A stretch of DNA of 64,000 bases. Source: Rhizobium sp. CB3090 (GTDB lineage: Bacteria; Pseudomonadota; Alphaproteobacteria; Rhizobiales; Rhizobiaceae). The notes under the pieces are model-generated. The model did not search any database. It was given only the letters and a program-made list of their open reading frames with translations, and was not told where the DNA came from. Made by a program: the position numbers and the translations under genes. Positions 20,487 to 31,248 of this stretch are shown here, piece after piece; position 1 is the first letter of the stretch, and every line of letters begins with the position of its first letter. Location of the stretch: NCBI RefSeq assembly GCF_029714285.1, contig NZ_CP121662.1:2910001-2974000 (forward strand), written 5' to 3'.

Positions 20487-20900
20487 CTAAAGCAGATCCT
20501 GCAAGAACGGGATCAACGGCTCATCCGCCGGCGGCATCGGGTAGTCGCGCAGCGCCTGAGGTCGTACCCATTTGATCGCCTGGCCCTCCCGGCCATGCGG
20601 TATGCCTTCATAGCGACGGCAGATATAAAGCGGCATCAGCAGATGGAAGGTTTCGTAGGTATGGCTGGCGAATGTCAGCGGCGCAAGACAAGCGATCTTC
20701 GTCTGGATGCCAAGCTCTTCCTGAAGCTCGCGCACCAAAGTCTCTTCCGGCGTCTCGCCGGGCTCGACCTTGCCGCCCGGAAATTCCCATAGGCCGGCGA
20801 GCGATTTTCCCTCCGGCCGCTGCGCCAGAAGGATGCGGCCATCGGTGTCGATCAGCGCGCAGGCAGCGACCAGAATGATCTTGCGGCCGGCTTCGCTCAT
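20487..20900 (-). CDS. mutT: 8-oxo-dGTP diphosphatase MutT
   Basis: Nudix hydrolase of 137 aa that removes oxidised guanine nucleotides (8-oxo-dGTP) from the pool before they are built into DNA. The full Nudix box occupies residues about 42-64, starting GGKVEPGET and ending RELQEELG. The preceding LWEFPGG and the RPEGKSLAG loop are typical of MutT. Its ATG overlaps the stop of the upstream GNAT gene by 4 bases, so argJ-GNAT-mutT is probably one operon. Confidence 0.93.
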   Translation of the reverse strand: MSEAGRKIILVAACALIDTDGRILLAQRPEGKSLAGLWEFPGGKVEPGETPEETLVRELQEELGIQTKIACLAPLTFASHTYETFHLLMPLYICRRYEGIPHGREGQAIKWVRPQALRDYPMPPADEPLIPFLQDLL

Positions 20901-21676
20901 GCTTCACTCGCAGGGCGCCAGTAGCAATACCGATAGGCCTCACGGAAACCGAAGCGGGCATAGAGCGCCAATGCCGGGTCGTTGCAGGCACCGACTTGCA
21001 GCCAGGCGGTCCGGGCGCTGCGCATACGCGCCCACCGCAGCGCCGACGTCAGAATCTCGATTGCCAATCCCTTGCGCCGGTGCTCGGCCGCCACCGACAC
21101 CGACATGATGCCGGCAAGGTCGTTGTCCTGCACGCAAAGCGTCGTTGCCACCGGTCCAGCCTCGTCATTCTCGATAACGAAAAGACCCGAGGGCGGCTTG
21201 ATACCGCTCACAACCTCTGCCAGGGCAGGCTTGAGAACGGGATCGGCTTTATCCACCAACAGGCTCGCGTCGACATAGCGGCCGACATCGTGGCTCGGCA
21301 GATGATCCAGCGTATCGGGAAGTTCGAGATCGATCAGATCGGTGGTCATGACGATGGTCTCGTCGAACCGCGTCCAACCCTGGCGCTGCAACAGCTCGAT
21401 CAGCATTGGCGAGGCGAGCGGCGTCTCGCGCACCACCATCGGCCGGCCATAGGCCTCGAACTTGCGCTGCGCCTTCGTCAGCCGGATATCGAGATCGCGG
21501 CTGTCGGAGGGATCGAGCGGTACGACGCAGTTCAGCCGTTTCGACGGATGGCCCGCCGTCAACCGCACCTGCCAACTGCCATCATACTGCACGGACGAGG
21601 CAGGCCATGCCCGGAAACCGACGGCTTCGAGCCTGCGCACCAAAGGCAGCTTGTTCATCGTGGACTGCGCATGCAT
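20897..21676 (-). CDS. GNAT family N-acetyltransferase
   Basis: Acetyl-CoA-dependent N-acetyltransferase of 259 aa; substrate unknown. The GNAT domain is in the C-terminal half, with motif A visible as VSVAAEHRRKGLAIEIL (pattern Q/RxxGxG/A) and the C-terminal ALALYARFGFREAYRY. The start is taken at the ATG at 21676, 10 bases after the argJ stop; the ATG at 21658 is an alternative. The longer frame reaching 21760 overlaps argJ and is unlikely. Gene order argJ-GNAT-mutT is common in rhizobia. Confidence 0.85.
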   Translation of the reverse strand: MHAQSTMNKLPLVRRLEAVGFRAWPASSVQYDGSWQVRLTAGHPSKRLNCVVPLDPSDSRDLDIRLTKAQRKFEAYGRPMVVRETPLASPMLIELLQRQGWTRFDETIVMTTDLIDLELPDTLDHLPSHDVGRYVDASLLVDKADPVLKPALAEVVSGIKPPSGLFVIENDEAGPVATTLCVQDNDLAGIMSVSVAAEHRRKGLAIEILTSALRWARMRSARTAWLQVGACNDPALALYARFGFREAYRYCYWRPASEA

Positions 21677-21686
21677 TGGAAGGATA

Positions 21687-22928
21687 TCAGCTCCGGTAGT
21701 CGCCATTGATGGCAACATATTCCTTGGTGAGGTCGCAGGTCCAGACCGTCGCCCGGCCATTGCCCAGTCCGAGGTCGACTTTCACAGGAATATCCTGCTG
21801 CTTCATCACATTGGAGGCTGCTTCCTCGGAATAGGAGGCATCGCGCTCACCGTTGACGGCGACGCGGACGTCGCCAAACCAGATGGCGAGCCTGTCGCGG
21901 TCGGCCATTTCGCCGGCCTTGCCGACGGCCATGACGACGCGGCCCCAATTGGCATCCTCGCCGGCGGCAGCGGTCTTGACCAGCGGCGAATTGGCGATCG
22001 AGAGCGCAATGCGCTTGGCGGCAGCGTCATTTTCAGCGCCGGTCACGGTGATCTCGAGCATCTTGGTGGCGCCTTCGCCGTCGCGGACCACCTGGATGGC
22101 GAGATCCTTCAGGAGCTCGTTCAGCGCCGTACGGAACGCGGCAAGCTTGGGATCCTCGGCGCGCTCGATGCGAGCCTGACCGTCAGCGGCGGCAGCGCCG
22201 GTGGCGAACAACATCAGCGTATCCGATGTCGACGTGTCGCTGTCGACCGTCATCGAATTGAAGCTCGGGCCGACGCCTTCCGACAGGAGGGTCTGCAATG
22301 CAGCGGAAGAGATATCGGCATCGGTGACGACGAAGGACAGCATGGTCGCCATGTCGGGCGCGATCATGCCCGCACCCTTGGCGATGCCGTTGATGGTGAC
22401 CTTGACGCCATCGATCTCGGCGCTGCGGGTGGCAACCTTCGGATAGGTATCCGTCGTCATGATCGCCTTGGCGGCCTCGAACCAGAAATCGCTGGTCGCG
22501 TCCTTTGCCATGGTGTCGAGCACGCCGGCGAACTTGGTCGCGTCCAATGGCTCGCCGATCACACCCGTCGAGGCGAGATAGACTTCGTTCTCGCCGCAAC
22601 CGACAGCAGCCGCTGCCGACTTGGCGGTGAGCTCGGTCGCCTGACGACCCTTGAGGCCGGTGAAGGCGTTGGCATTGCCGGAATTGACGACGACGGCGCG
22701 GGCGCTGCCATGCGCCAGGTTCGACCGGCAGAAATCGACGGGAGCCGACGGGCACTTAGAGCGGGTGAAGACACCCGCGACGGCGGCCGGCCTGTCGAAA
22801 ACCATGAGCAGGACGTCGGTCCGGTTCTTGTATTTGATACCGGCGGATGCCGTGGTCATGCGCACGCCGCGCAAGGCCGGCATGGCAACGAAGGATTTAG
22901 GAGCGAGCGGGGAGACGGAACCGGACAT
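21687..22928 (-). CDS. argJ: Bifunctional glutamate N-acetyltransferase / amino-acid acetyltransferase
   Basis: Transfers the acetyl group from N-acetylornithine to glutamate, closing the cyclic arginine pathway; it may also make acetylglutamate from acetyl-CoA. The 413-aa precursor cuts itself into alpha and beta chains at T195, found in the conserved PDMATMLSF. The N-terminal active-site region with [10 protein letters not shown] is intact. It works in the same pathway as argH at 50-51 kb. Upstream lies a palindromic repeat and then the parvulin gene. Confidence 0.96.
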   Translation of the reverse strand: MSGSVSPLAPKSFVAMPALRGVRMTTASAGIKYKNRTDVLLMVFDRPAAVAGVFTRSKCPSAPVDFCRSNLAHGSARAVVVNSGNANAFTGLKGRQATELTAKSAAAAVGCGENEVYLASTGVIGEPLDATKFAGVLDTMAKDATSDFWFEAAKAIMTTDTYPKVATRSAEIDGVKVTINGIAKGAGMIAPDMATMLSFVVTDADISSAALQTLLSEGVGPSFNSMTVDSDTSTSDTLMLFATGAAAADGQARIERAEDPKLAAFRTALNELLKDLAIQVVRDGEGATKMLEITVTGAENDAAAKRIALSIANSPLVKTAAAGEDANWGRVVMAVGKAGEMADRDRLAIWFGDVRVAVNGERDASYSEEAASNVMKQQDIPVKVDLGLGNGRATVWTCDLTKEYVAINGDYRS

Positions 22929-22944
22929 GAGGCCACACCTGAAA

Positions 22945-23045
22945 GAGCATGATGCCGAAAAGTACAGGCGGTTTTCGGACTACATCATGCTCTGTTTCTT
23001 TGATTCTGGAGCGGATTCAGATTTTAGGTCGATGCGACCTAAAAT
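22945..23045. repeat. Palindromic repeat cluster between parvulin gene and argJ
   Basis: Two hairpins. The first is nested: GAGCATGATG (22945-22954) pairs with CATCATGCTC (22983-22992), enclosing CCGAAAA/TTTTCGG. The second is an 11-bp perfect stem, ATTTTAGGTCG (23021-23031) with CGACCTAAAAT (23035-23045). Repeats of this build are scattered through Rhizobium genomes. Confidence 0.8.
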
Positions 23046-23061
23046 CATCCGACTCCAGTGA

Positions 23062-23084
23062 AGGGCCCGGAAGAACCGGGCCCT
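23062..23084 (-). terminator. Candidate terminator of the parvulin gene
   Basis: Perfect 9-bp stem (AGGGCCCGG with CCGGGCCCT) around a 5-base loop, located 20 bases after the parvulin stop. The following minus-strand bases (TCACT) are not U-rich, so it may act as a 3' stabiliser rather than a strict terminator. Confidence 0.6.
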
Positions 23085-23104
23085 GATGGTTTAACTGCTG
23101 CGAC

Positions 23105-24007
23105 TTACTGCTGCGGCTGGGCGCCAGGGGCGACCGCGTCGTCTGCCGGCGCCTGATCCTGCTGCTTCTGCGCATCATCATAGGCCTTGCTCAGCGCCGG
23201 GTCATTGATGACGACCTTCGATTCCTGCTTGGCCTTGGCCAGGAGCTCAAGATACTTGTCGCGCATGACGAGCTGACGAACCTGATCCTTCACCTGATCG
23301 AACGGCGGCGGCGGAGCGACGCGCTTGTCTTCGACCTTGATGACGTGCCAGCCGAAGTCGGACTTCACCGGGGTCTTGGTGTAGGTGCCGACGGGCAGCG
23401 CGAAGGCTGCATCTTCGAATTCCTTGACCATCCGGCCACGGGCGAAATAGCCGAGATCGCCGCCATCGCCCTTGTTCGGATCGGTCGACTTTTCCTTGGC
23501 GAGTTCGGCAAAATCCTTGCCGGCGTCGAGTTCCTTGATGATTGCCTTGGCCTCGTCCTCGGTCTTCACCAGGATGTGGCGTGCATGAACCTCTTCCTGC
23601 TTCGGCAGGGCCGCGACTTCCTTGTCGTAGCGGGCCTTGACCTCATCGTCCTTGATCGCGTCCGCGACATGCGCCTTGAAATAGGCATTGTGCAGCTCGC
23701 GGTCGCGCAGATAGGCCATATGCGACTGGAAGTCCGGCGTCTGGTCGAGCTTTTCGGCAGCCGCATCCTTGGCGAGCAGCTTGACGTCGATCGAAGCCGA
23801 AAGTGCCGCGACCTTCTTCTGATCGTCGGGAAGCTGGCCGAGCTGCGGGTCGAGATTGGCGATCGCGAGATCGAGCTCGGACTGATGGATTTCGACATCG
23901 CCGACCTTGGCGACAACGGGATCTTTGGCGTCAGCGGCAAAGACCGGCGCCTGCAAGGTGACGAATGTTGCGAACGCAGCCGCAGCAAGTTTGTTGTAGC
24001 TCAACAT
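23105..24007 (-). CDS. Parvulin-type peptidyl-prolyl cis-trans isomerase
   Basis: Periplasmic foldase that isomerises proline bonds of secreted proteins. The 300-aa precursor begins MLSYNKLAAAAFATFVTLQA with a cleavable signal peptide ending near VFAAD. Residues about 40-135 form a SurA/PrsA-like N-terminal helical region. The parvulin domain follows (about 140-235) with HARHILVK, GGDLGYFARG and GWHVIKV. A Pro/Gln/Ala-rich tail ends the protein. The start at 24007 has AAAGG 7 bases upstream. It diverges from secA, fitting a shared secretion role. Confidence 0.92.
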   Translation of the reverse strand: MLSYNKLAAAAFATFVTLQAPVFAADAKDPVVAKVGDVEIHQSELDLAIANLDPQLGQLPDDQKKVAALSASIDVKLLAKDAAAEKLDQTPDFQSHMAYLRDRELHNAYFKAHVADAIKDDEVKARYDKEVAALPKQEEVHARHILVKTEDEAKAIIKELDAGKDFAELAKEKSTDPNKGDGGDLGYFARGRMVKEFEDAAFALPVGTYTKTPVKSDFGWHVIKVEDKRVAPPPPFDQVKDQVRQLVMRDKYLELLAKAKQESKVVINDPALSKAYDDAQKQQDQAPADDAVAPGAQPQQ

Positions 24008-24251
24008 AAAATAACCTTTCGGTGGTCTCGACCGGCTCAAAGTAATGAATCCGGCAGGAAAAGCCTTCAGCAGGAGAATGTGGCCTTTCTGTATCGGCCA
24101 ATTCCCGTTGACATCAATCGACCCCCCTCTTATCTGTCACGCAACCTCGCGTCCAGAACAGTTTCCGGGCGTTTTGTGCTATACTCCCGATTTTTTCAGG
24201 GGCGGATGAAGCAGAAAACGACAGGATGAAATCTCAGAAAGGACCAGTCAT

Positions 24252-26972
<2,721 letters not shown>

Positions 26973-27000
26973 GACTTCGCAGTCCCTCGGCCATGACCAA

Positions 27001-27024
27001 ATGCCGCCTTCGGGCGGCATTTTT
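27001..27024 (+). terminator. Terminator of secA
   Basis: Perfect 8-bp stem ATGCCGCC / GGCGGCAT with a TTCG tetraloop (27001-27020), then TTTT. A near copy occurs at 28420-28441, on the far side of the LysR/tautomerase pair. Confidence 0.92.
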
Positions 27025-27066
27025 ATGCGCGATTTTGCCTGAAGGCCGAGCAATATATGTCGGAAA

Positions 27067-27960
27067 CTATTCGGCAGGTGCGCCAAAGCGTTTCAGCAAG
27101 AAATCGATCATGCTGCGCAGTTTCGCGGTGGGTCGACGATCGAGGGCATACAGCAAGTGCATTGGCGAGGCGACCGGCATCCAGTCGGGCAGCACCTGCA
27201 CAAGGCGACCTCTGGCAAGATCCTCGGCAAGCATGACTTCCGGCTGAAGGACGATACCCGCGCCATTCAAGGCGGCGACGCGCAGTGCATCACCATTGTC
27301 GGCAGACAATCGCCCGCTTACGTCCGGCCGCCATTCGCCATCAGGGCCAAACAAATACCACTGGTCGCGGCGACGCCAGTAGGAGAGGCCGAGGCAATCA
27401 TGCGCGGACAAATCCCTGGGGTGCGTCGGTGTACCCCGCCGCTCCAGATAGGCTGCAGACGCCGCCATTATTCGTCGGTATGGCTGCAAAGGGCGTGCGA
27501 CCAGATCGAGCTCGGCGACGTCCCCTATGCGAATTGCGAGTTCGCACCCCTCCCGCGAAAGGTCTGGCACTCCGTTGTCCAGCATGACGTCCACACTTAC
27601 GGCTGGATACATAGCGAGATAGTCGGCAAGTGCCGGCATCAGGCGATGACTTCCGAACGTAACAGGGGAGACGATGCGCAGGAGACCGCGAGGTTCGGAC
27701 TGCAATTCGCTCGCGCTGGCGTCAGCCAGTTGCACATCGGCGAGCACTTGCTTGCAGCGCTCGTAATACAGACGGCCGATTTCGGTTAGTTGCTGACGCC
27801 GGGTGGTTCGATGAAGCAAGCGAGCTCCGAGGCGCGCTTCTATTGCCCGCACTTGCTTGCCTGCCATGGTGGGAGACACGCCTGCAGCGTCGGCGGCGGC
27901 ACTGAAACTGCCGTGTTCAACCACCCGCACGAACATCGTCATCGCGGACAATTTGTCCAT
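27067..27960 (-). CDS. LysR family transcriptional regulator
   Basis: Protein of 297 aa with an N-terminal winged helix (FVRVVEHGSFSAAADAAGVSP, residues about 10-30) and a C-terminal periplasmic-binding-like effector domain. It belongs to the DsdA/YhjC-like LysR subgroup judged by the KLSAMTMFVRVVEHGSFSA opening, a form common near small oxidoreductase or tautomerase genes. It is divergent from the tautomerase gene (125 bases between starts), the classical LysR/target arrangement. The effector is unknown. Confidence 0.92.
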   Translation of the reverse strand: MDKLSAMTMFVRVVEHGSFSAAADAAGVSPTMAGKQVRAIEARLGARLLHRTTRRQQLTEIGRLYYERCKQVLADVQLADASASELQSEPRGLLRIVSPVTFGSHRLMPALADYLAMYPAVSVDVMLDNGVPDLSREGCELAIRIGDVAELDLVARPLQPYRRIMAASAAYLERRGTPTHPRDLSAHDCLGLSYWRRRDQWYLFGPDGEWRPDVSGRLSADNGDALRVAALNGAGIVLQPEVMLAEDLARGRLVQVLPDWMPVASPMHLLYALDRRPTAKLRSMIDFLLKRFGAPAE

Positions 27961-28085
27961 ATTATAAACCTAGCGGTTCTAAATGAATGAACATAAAGCA
28001 CGTTTATTCCAGGGAAGCCAGCGGCCATAGTTCCTTTGCCTCAGTCCTTCTCAATTGGAGAAGGCAACCAAACAGGAGCTTTCCA

Positions 28086-28295
28086 ATGCCAACAATTCAT
28101 CTCGAAATGCATCCGGGCCGAACCCTTGAGCAAAAGCGTGATTTCGTCCGCAAGGTCACACAGGTTGCCGCCGAGACGCTTGCTTGCCCGACGGATAGTG
28201 TGGACGTGTTGATCAGCGAGATTCCTCGCGAACACTGGGCCAAGGGCGGCCAACTCGTAGCGGATAAGGACACGCTTCAGAAAATCGCACGATGA
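28086..28295 (+). CDS. 4-oxalocrotonate tautomerase family protein
   Basis: Small tautomerase of 69 aa. After Met removal the N-terminus is Pro1 (PTIHLEM), the catalytic base of the superfamily. The family pattern VDVLISEIPREHWAKGG is present. Such enzymes form hexamers or dimers of hexamer-like units and interconvert enol and keto forms of unsaturated acids; the real substrate is unknown. AGGAG lies 7 bases before the chosen ATG; the longer frame upstream overlaps the promoter region. It is probably controlled by the divergent LysR protein. Confidence 0.88.
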   Translation: MPTIHLEMHPGRTLEQKRDFVRKVTQVAAETLACPTDSVDVLISEIPREHWAKGGQLVADKDTLQKIAR

Positions 28296-28419
28296 CGCGC
28301 TGACGGGTAACTGATTTTCACCTCCGTCTCTCGCGACGGACCAGCCACGGCAGCCATTGCCATCAACGTTCGAGGGCAACGAGGTCATTTAGGCTTCGCA
28401 TCTTCTTGCCGATCCAAAG

Positions 28420-28441
28420 TGTCGCCTTCGGGCGGCATTTT
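28420..28441 (+). terminator. Terminator downstream of the tautomerase gene
   Basis: Seven-base-pair stem TGTCGCC / GGCGGCA (one G-U pair) with a TTCG loop, then TTTTATT. It is about 120 bases beyond the tautomerase stop and resembles the secA terminator in stem, loop and flanks. Confidence 0.75.
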
Positions 28442-28558
28442 ATTGATGCGCCGGCACCGTCTTCGCATGCTTTTCATGTGTTCGAGGAACCGATTCTTAA
28501 CCCCCTTCTGCGAAAACTATCCTTAGGTTAGATCATGTTTTAAGTATTGCGTATCGAC

Positions 28559-29974
28559 ATGGCGGTCTTTCAAACAGCAGAGAAAATGCTGCCGTCCGGG
28601 CTGCGGACTGTGCTGTCGCCGCACCTGCGCAAACTCGTGCCCCTCTTCACCGGCAATGACGAAAAGGCCGTCTCGCAGCGTATGGCACTGGTCGCTTTCG
28701 CCATCCGCATTGCCGGCGCCGCCCTTGCTTTCGTCTCGCAGATCGTTCTCGCCCGCATGATGGGGCGCTTCGAATATGGCGTCTTCGTCTTCGTCTGGGT
28801 GCTGATGATCCTGTTCGGCAATCTCGCCTGCCTCGGCTTCCCGACAGCCATCATCCGTTTCCTGCCGCAATATGATGCGAGCGGCGATCACGATGCCATC
28901 CGCGGTGTGACCGCCACGGCACGCCGCTTCGTCCTGGCAGTTGCCGGCGGATTGGCTCTGATCGGCATGGCGGCGCTCTATGCGTTCAGCGGCATGGTCG
29001 AAAACTATTATGTCGTGCCGATCTTTCTCGGCCTGATCGCCGTGCCGATGATCGCGCTTGGCGACGTGCTGGATGGCACGGCGCGCGCCAATCATTGGCC
29101 GGTCATGGCGCTGAGCCCGACTTTCCTCATCCGCCCGACGTTGATCCTGCTGTTCATGCTGGCCGCCATCCTTTTCGGCGCGGCCCATAGCGCGGTGACG
29201 GCGATGGCGGCTGCCCTTGCTGCCGCTTTCGTCACCGTCTTTTGCCAATATCTCGCCCTCACCTTCCGCCTGCGCCGCCATTATCCCAACGGCCCGAAAA
29301 CGATCGAATTCAACGCCTGGCTTGCCGTCGCTTTCCCGGTCTTTCTGGTGGAAGGCGTCGGTTATCTCCTGACCAATTCCGATGTCGTCGTGGTCGGCAT
29401 CTACCTCGATCCCGCTGAGGTCGCCGTCTATTTCGCCGCTGCCAAGATCATGGCGCTGGTGCATTTCATCTCTTTCGCCGTCAAGGCTGCCATTGGCCCG
29501 CGTTTTGCCGCCATCATCGCCGAGAACGATCGGGAAAAACTCGCGGCCTTCGCCACGGAAGCCGCGCGCTGGACCTTCTTCCCGGCCCTCGCTGTCGGTC
29601 TTGTCGTGTTCGCGGCCGGACAATTCCTGCTCTCGCTCTTCGGCGCAGCCTTTACCGAGGGCCAGGTGGTCATCGCCATCCTGCTTGCCGGCGTTCTCGC
29701 CAAGGCGCTTGTCGGTCCGGCCGAGATGCTGCTGCTGATGGCGGACCGGCAGATGCTCTGCGTCTATCTCTATGCCGCGGCGCTGATCGCCAATATCGGC
29801 CTCAACGTCGCTCTCATTCCGCATTTCGGCATCGAAGGCGCGGCCATTGCTGCGGCCAGTGCCATGATGGTCGAGGCCATGTTGCTGCATTTCGCCGTCC
29901 GCCGTGCGCTCGGCATCGTGCTCTTCGCCCTTACCCGTCAGCCGGCGACATCAGCTACGAACGGGGCACTCTGA
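28559..29974 (+). CDS. Lipopolysaccharide/polysaccharide flippase-like membrane protein
   Basis: Integral membrane protein of about 471 aa with 12 or more hydrophobic segments, in the MOP/MATE superfamily near Wzx and RfbX-type flippases. Recognisable parts include RIAGAALAFVSQIVLARMMG in the first membrane segment and FGIEGAAIAAASAMMVEA near the end. It would move a lipid-linked sugar across the inner membrane. The ATG at 28559 or 28586 is possible. The next gene starts 2 bases after its stop and encodes a CelD-like acyltransferase, so the two form an operon, probably for a surface polysaccharide. Confidence 0.82.
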   Translation: MAVFQTAEKMLPSGLRTVLSPHLRKLVPLFTGNDEKAVSQRMALVAFAIRIAGAALAFVSQIVLARMMGRFEYGVFVFVWVLMILFGNLACLGFPTAIIRFLPQYDASGDHDAIRGVTATARRFVLAVAGGLALIGMAALYAFSGMVENYYVVPIFLGLIAVPMIALGDVLDGTARANHWPVMALSPTFLIRPTLILLFMLAAILFGAAHSAVTAMAAALAAAFVTVFCQYLALTFRLRRHYPNGPKTIEFNAWLAVAFPVFLVEGVGYLLTNSDVVVVGIYLDPAEVAVYFAAAKIMALVHFISFAVKAAIGPRFAAIIAENDREKLAAFATEAARWTFFPALAVGLVVFAAGQFLLSLFGAAFTEGQVVIAILLAGVLAKALVGPAEMLLLMADRQMLCVYLYAAALIANIGLNVALIPHFGIEGAAIAAASAMMVEAMLLHFAVRRALGIVLFALTRQPATSATNGAL

Positions 29975-29976
29975 CC

Positions 29977-31248
29977 ATGGCGCGCCCTCCTTTTACCGAA
30001 AGCACCGACAGCCAAGTGAATGCTCTGACGCATACGCTGGCAGCGCTGCATTTCGAGCGACCCAAGGCCGAGGCCCGCGTCGAGGTCGGACGGGCCGGCC
30101 GTGAACTCTGCCTCTATCCCGGCAAGCTCGGCTATGAACTGCAGGATGAACTGGATTTTCTCTCCAATCGTGCCATGGAGCCGAACGTCTTCTTCTCCGG
30201 TCGCTTCCTGGCGCCTGCCATGCCGCGCCTGGAGGATCGGCAGATCCGCCTCGCCCTGATCCGCGACGACAATAGCGCCCGCAGCCGCATGCGCCTCCTG
30301 GTGCCCTTTACTGTCGACAAGCCGGGTTTTGCGATCGGTCCTTCGATTATCCGTGTCTGGTCGAATTCATTCGGTCCGCTCGGCACTCCCCTAGTGGACG
30401 CCGAAGAGGCCGGCGAAACGCTCGACAATCTCTTCGAGGCGCTGACCCGGCGGGAACTGCACCTGCCGACCACGCTGGTGCTGCCGGATATCCGATTGAA
30501 CGGCCGTTTCGCCCAGATGGCAAAGGCAGTCGCCATCGGCCGCAACCTGCCGCTCACTGTCGCCAATTCCTATCAGCGGCCGATGCTCGACAGCAGCGAG
30601 GATGCGCTCGCCTATCTCAAGCGAACGATCTCGAACGCGCATCTGCGCGAAATGCGCCGCCAGTGGCGTCTCCTGGAAAATCTCGGTGAGGTCGTCTACA
30701 GCGTCGCCCGCCAGCCCCGCGACATTCACCTGCGCATGGAGGAATTCATGGCGTTGGAAGCGAGCGGCTGGAAGGGTAAGAAACGCAGCGCCATGGTCAC
30801 TGACCGCCACCATGCGGCCTTTGCCCGCGAGGCCATCTCCAATCTCGCCGCCGTCGATGCCGTGCGCATTCACACCATCGACCTCAACGGCAAGGCCATC
30901 GCCTCGATGATCGTGCTGATGATGGGCGGCGAGGCCTATACCTGGAAGACGGCCTATAACGAGGATTACGCCCGCTATTCGCCGGGCAAGCTGCTGATGG
31001 GCGAGCTGACCGAGTGGCATCTCGACGACGCCAACATCGTCCGTTCGGACTCCTGCGCGGTGCCCAATCATCCGATCATGAGCCGCTTTTGGCAGGAGCG
31101 CGAAGACATGGGCACGCTGATCATCGGCCTGACGCAGAACGGTGACCGCGACGTCCGGCAAGTGGCAACGCAACTGCATATGTACCGCAGCACCCGCAAC
31201 ATGGCGAAGCTGCTGCGCGAGAAGATATTGTCGCTTACGAAGCGCTAG
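29977..31248 (+). CDS. GNAT/FemAB-like acyltransferase (CelD/BcsL type)
   Basis: Cytosolic protein of 423 aa with the Acetyltransf_6 (CelD/BcsL, FemAB-related) fold. The region about 220-380 contains LREMRRQWRLLENLGEVVYS and YTWKTAYNEDYARYSPGKLL, which is typical of this family. Members are thought to add acyl or aminoacyl groups to polysaccharide precursors. It follows the flippase gene by 2 bases, supporting a joint role in exopolysaccharide or lipopolysaccharide modification. Its last 14 bases overlap the convergent acyl-CoA synthetase gene. Confidence 0.82.
   Translation: MARPPFTESTDSQVNALTHTLAALHFERPKAEARVEVGRAGRELCLYPGKLGYELQDELDFLSNRAMEPNVFFSGRFLAPAMPRLEDRQIRLALIRDDNSARSRMRLLVPFTVDKPGFAIGPSIIRVWSNSFGPLGTPLVDAEEAGETLDNLFEALTRRELHLPTTLVLPDIRLNGRFAQMAKAVAIGRNLPLTVANSYQRPMLDSSEDALAYLKRTISNAHLREMRRQWRLLENLGEVVYSVARQPRDIHLRMEEFMALEASGWKGKKRSAMVTDRHHAAFAREAISNLAAVDAVRIHTIDLNGKAIASMIVLMMGGEAYTWKTAYNEDYARYSPGKLLMGELTEWHLDDANIVRSDSCAVPNHPIMSRFWQEREDMGTLIIGLTQNGDRDVRQVATQLHMYRSTRNMAKLLREKILSLTKR

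Noticed and set aside
28523..29890. A 455-codon frame antisense to the flippase gene
   Set aside because: Very Asp/Arg/Gly-rich with no recognisable domain; the sense strand encodes a clear membrane protein.
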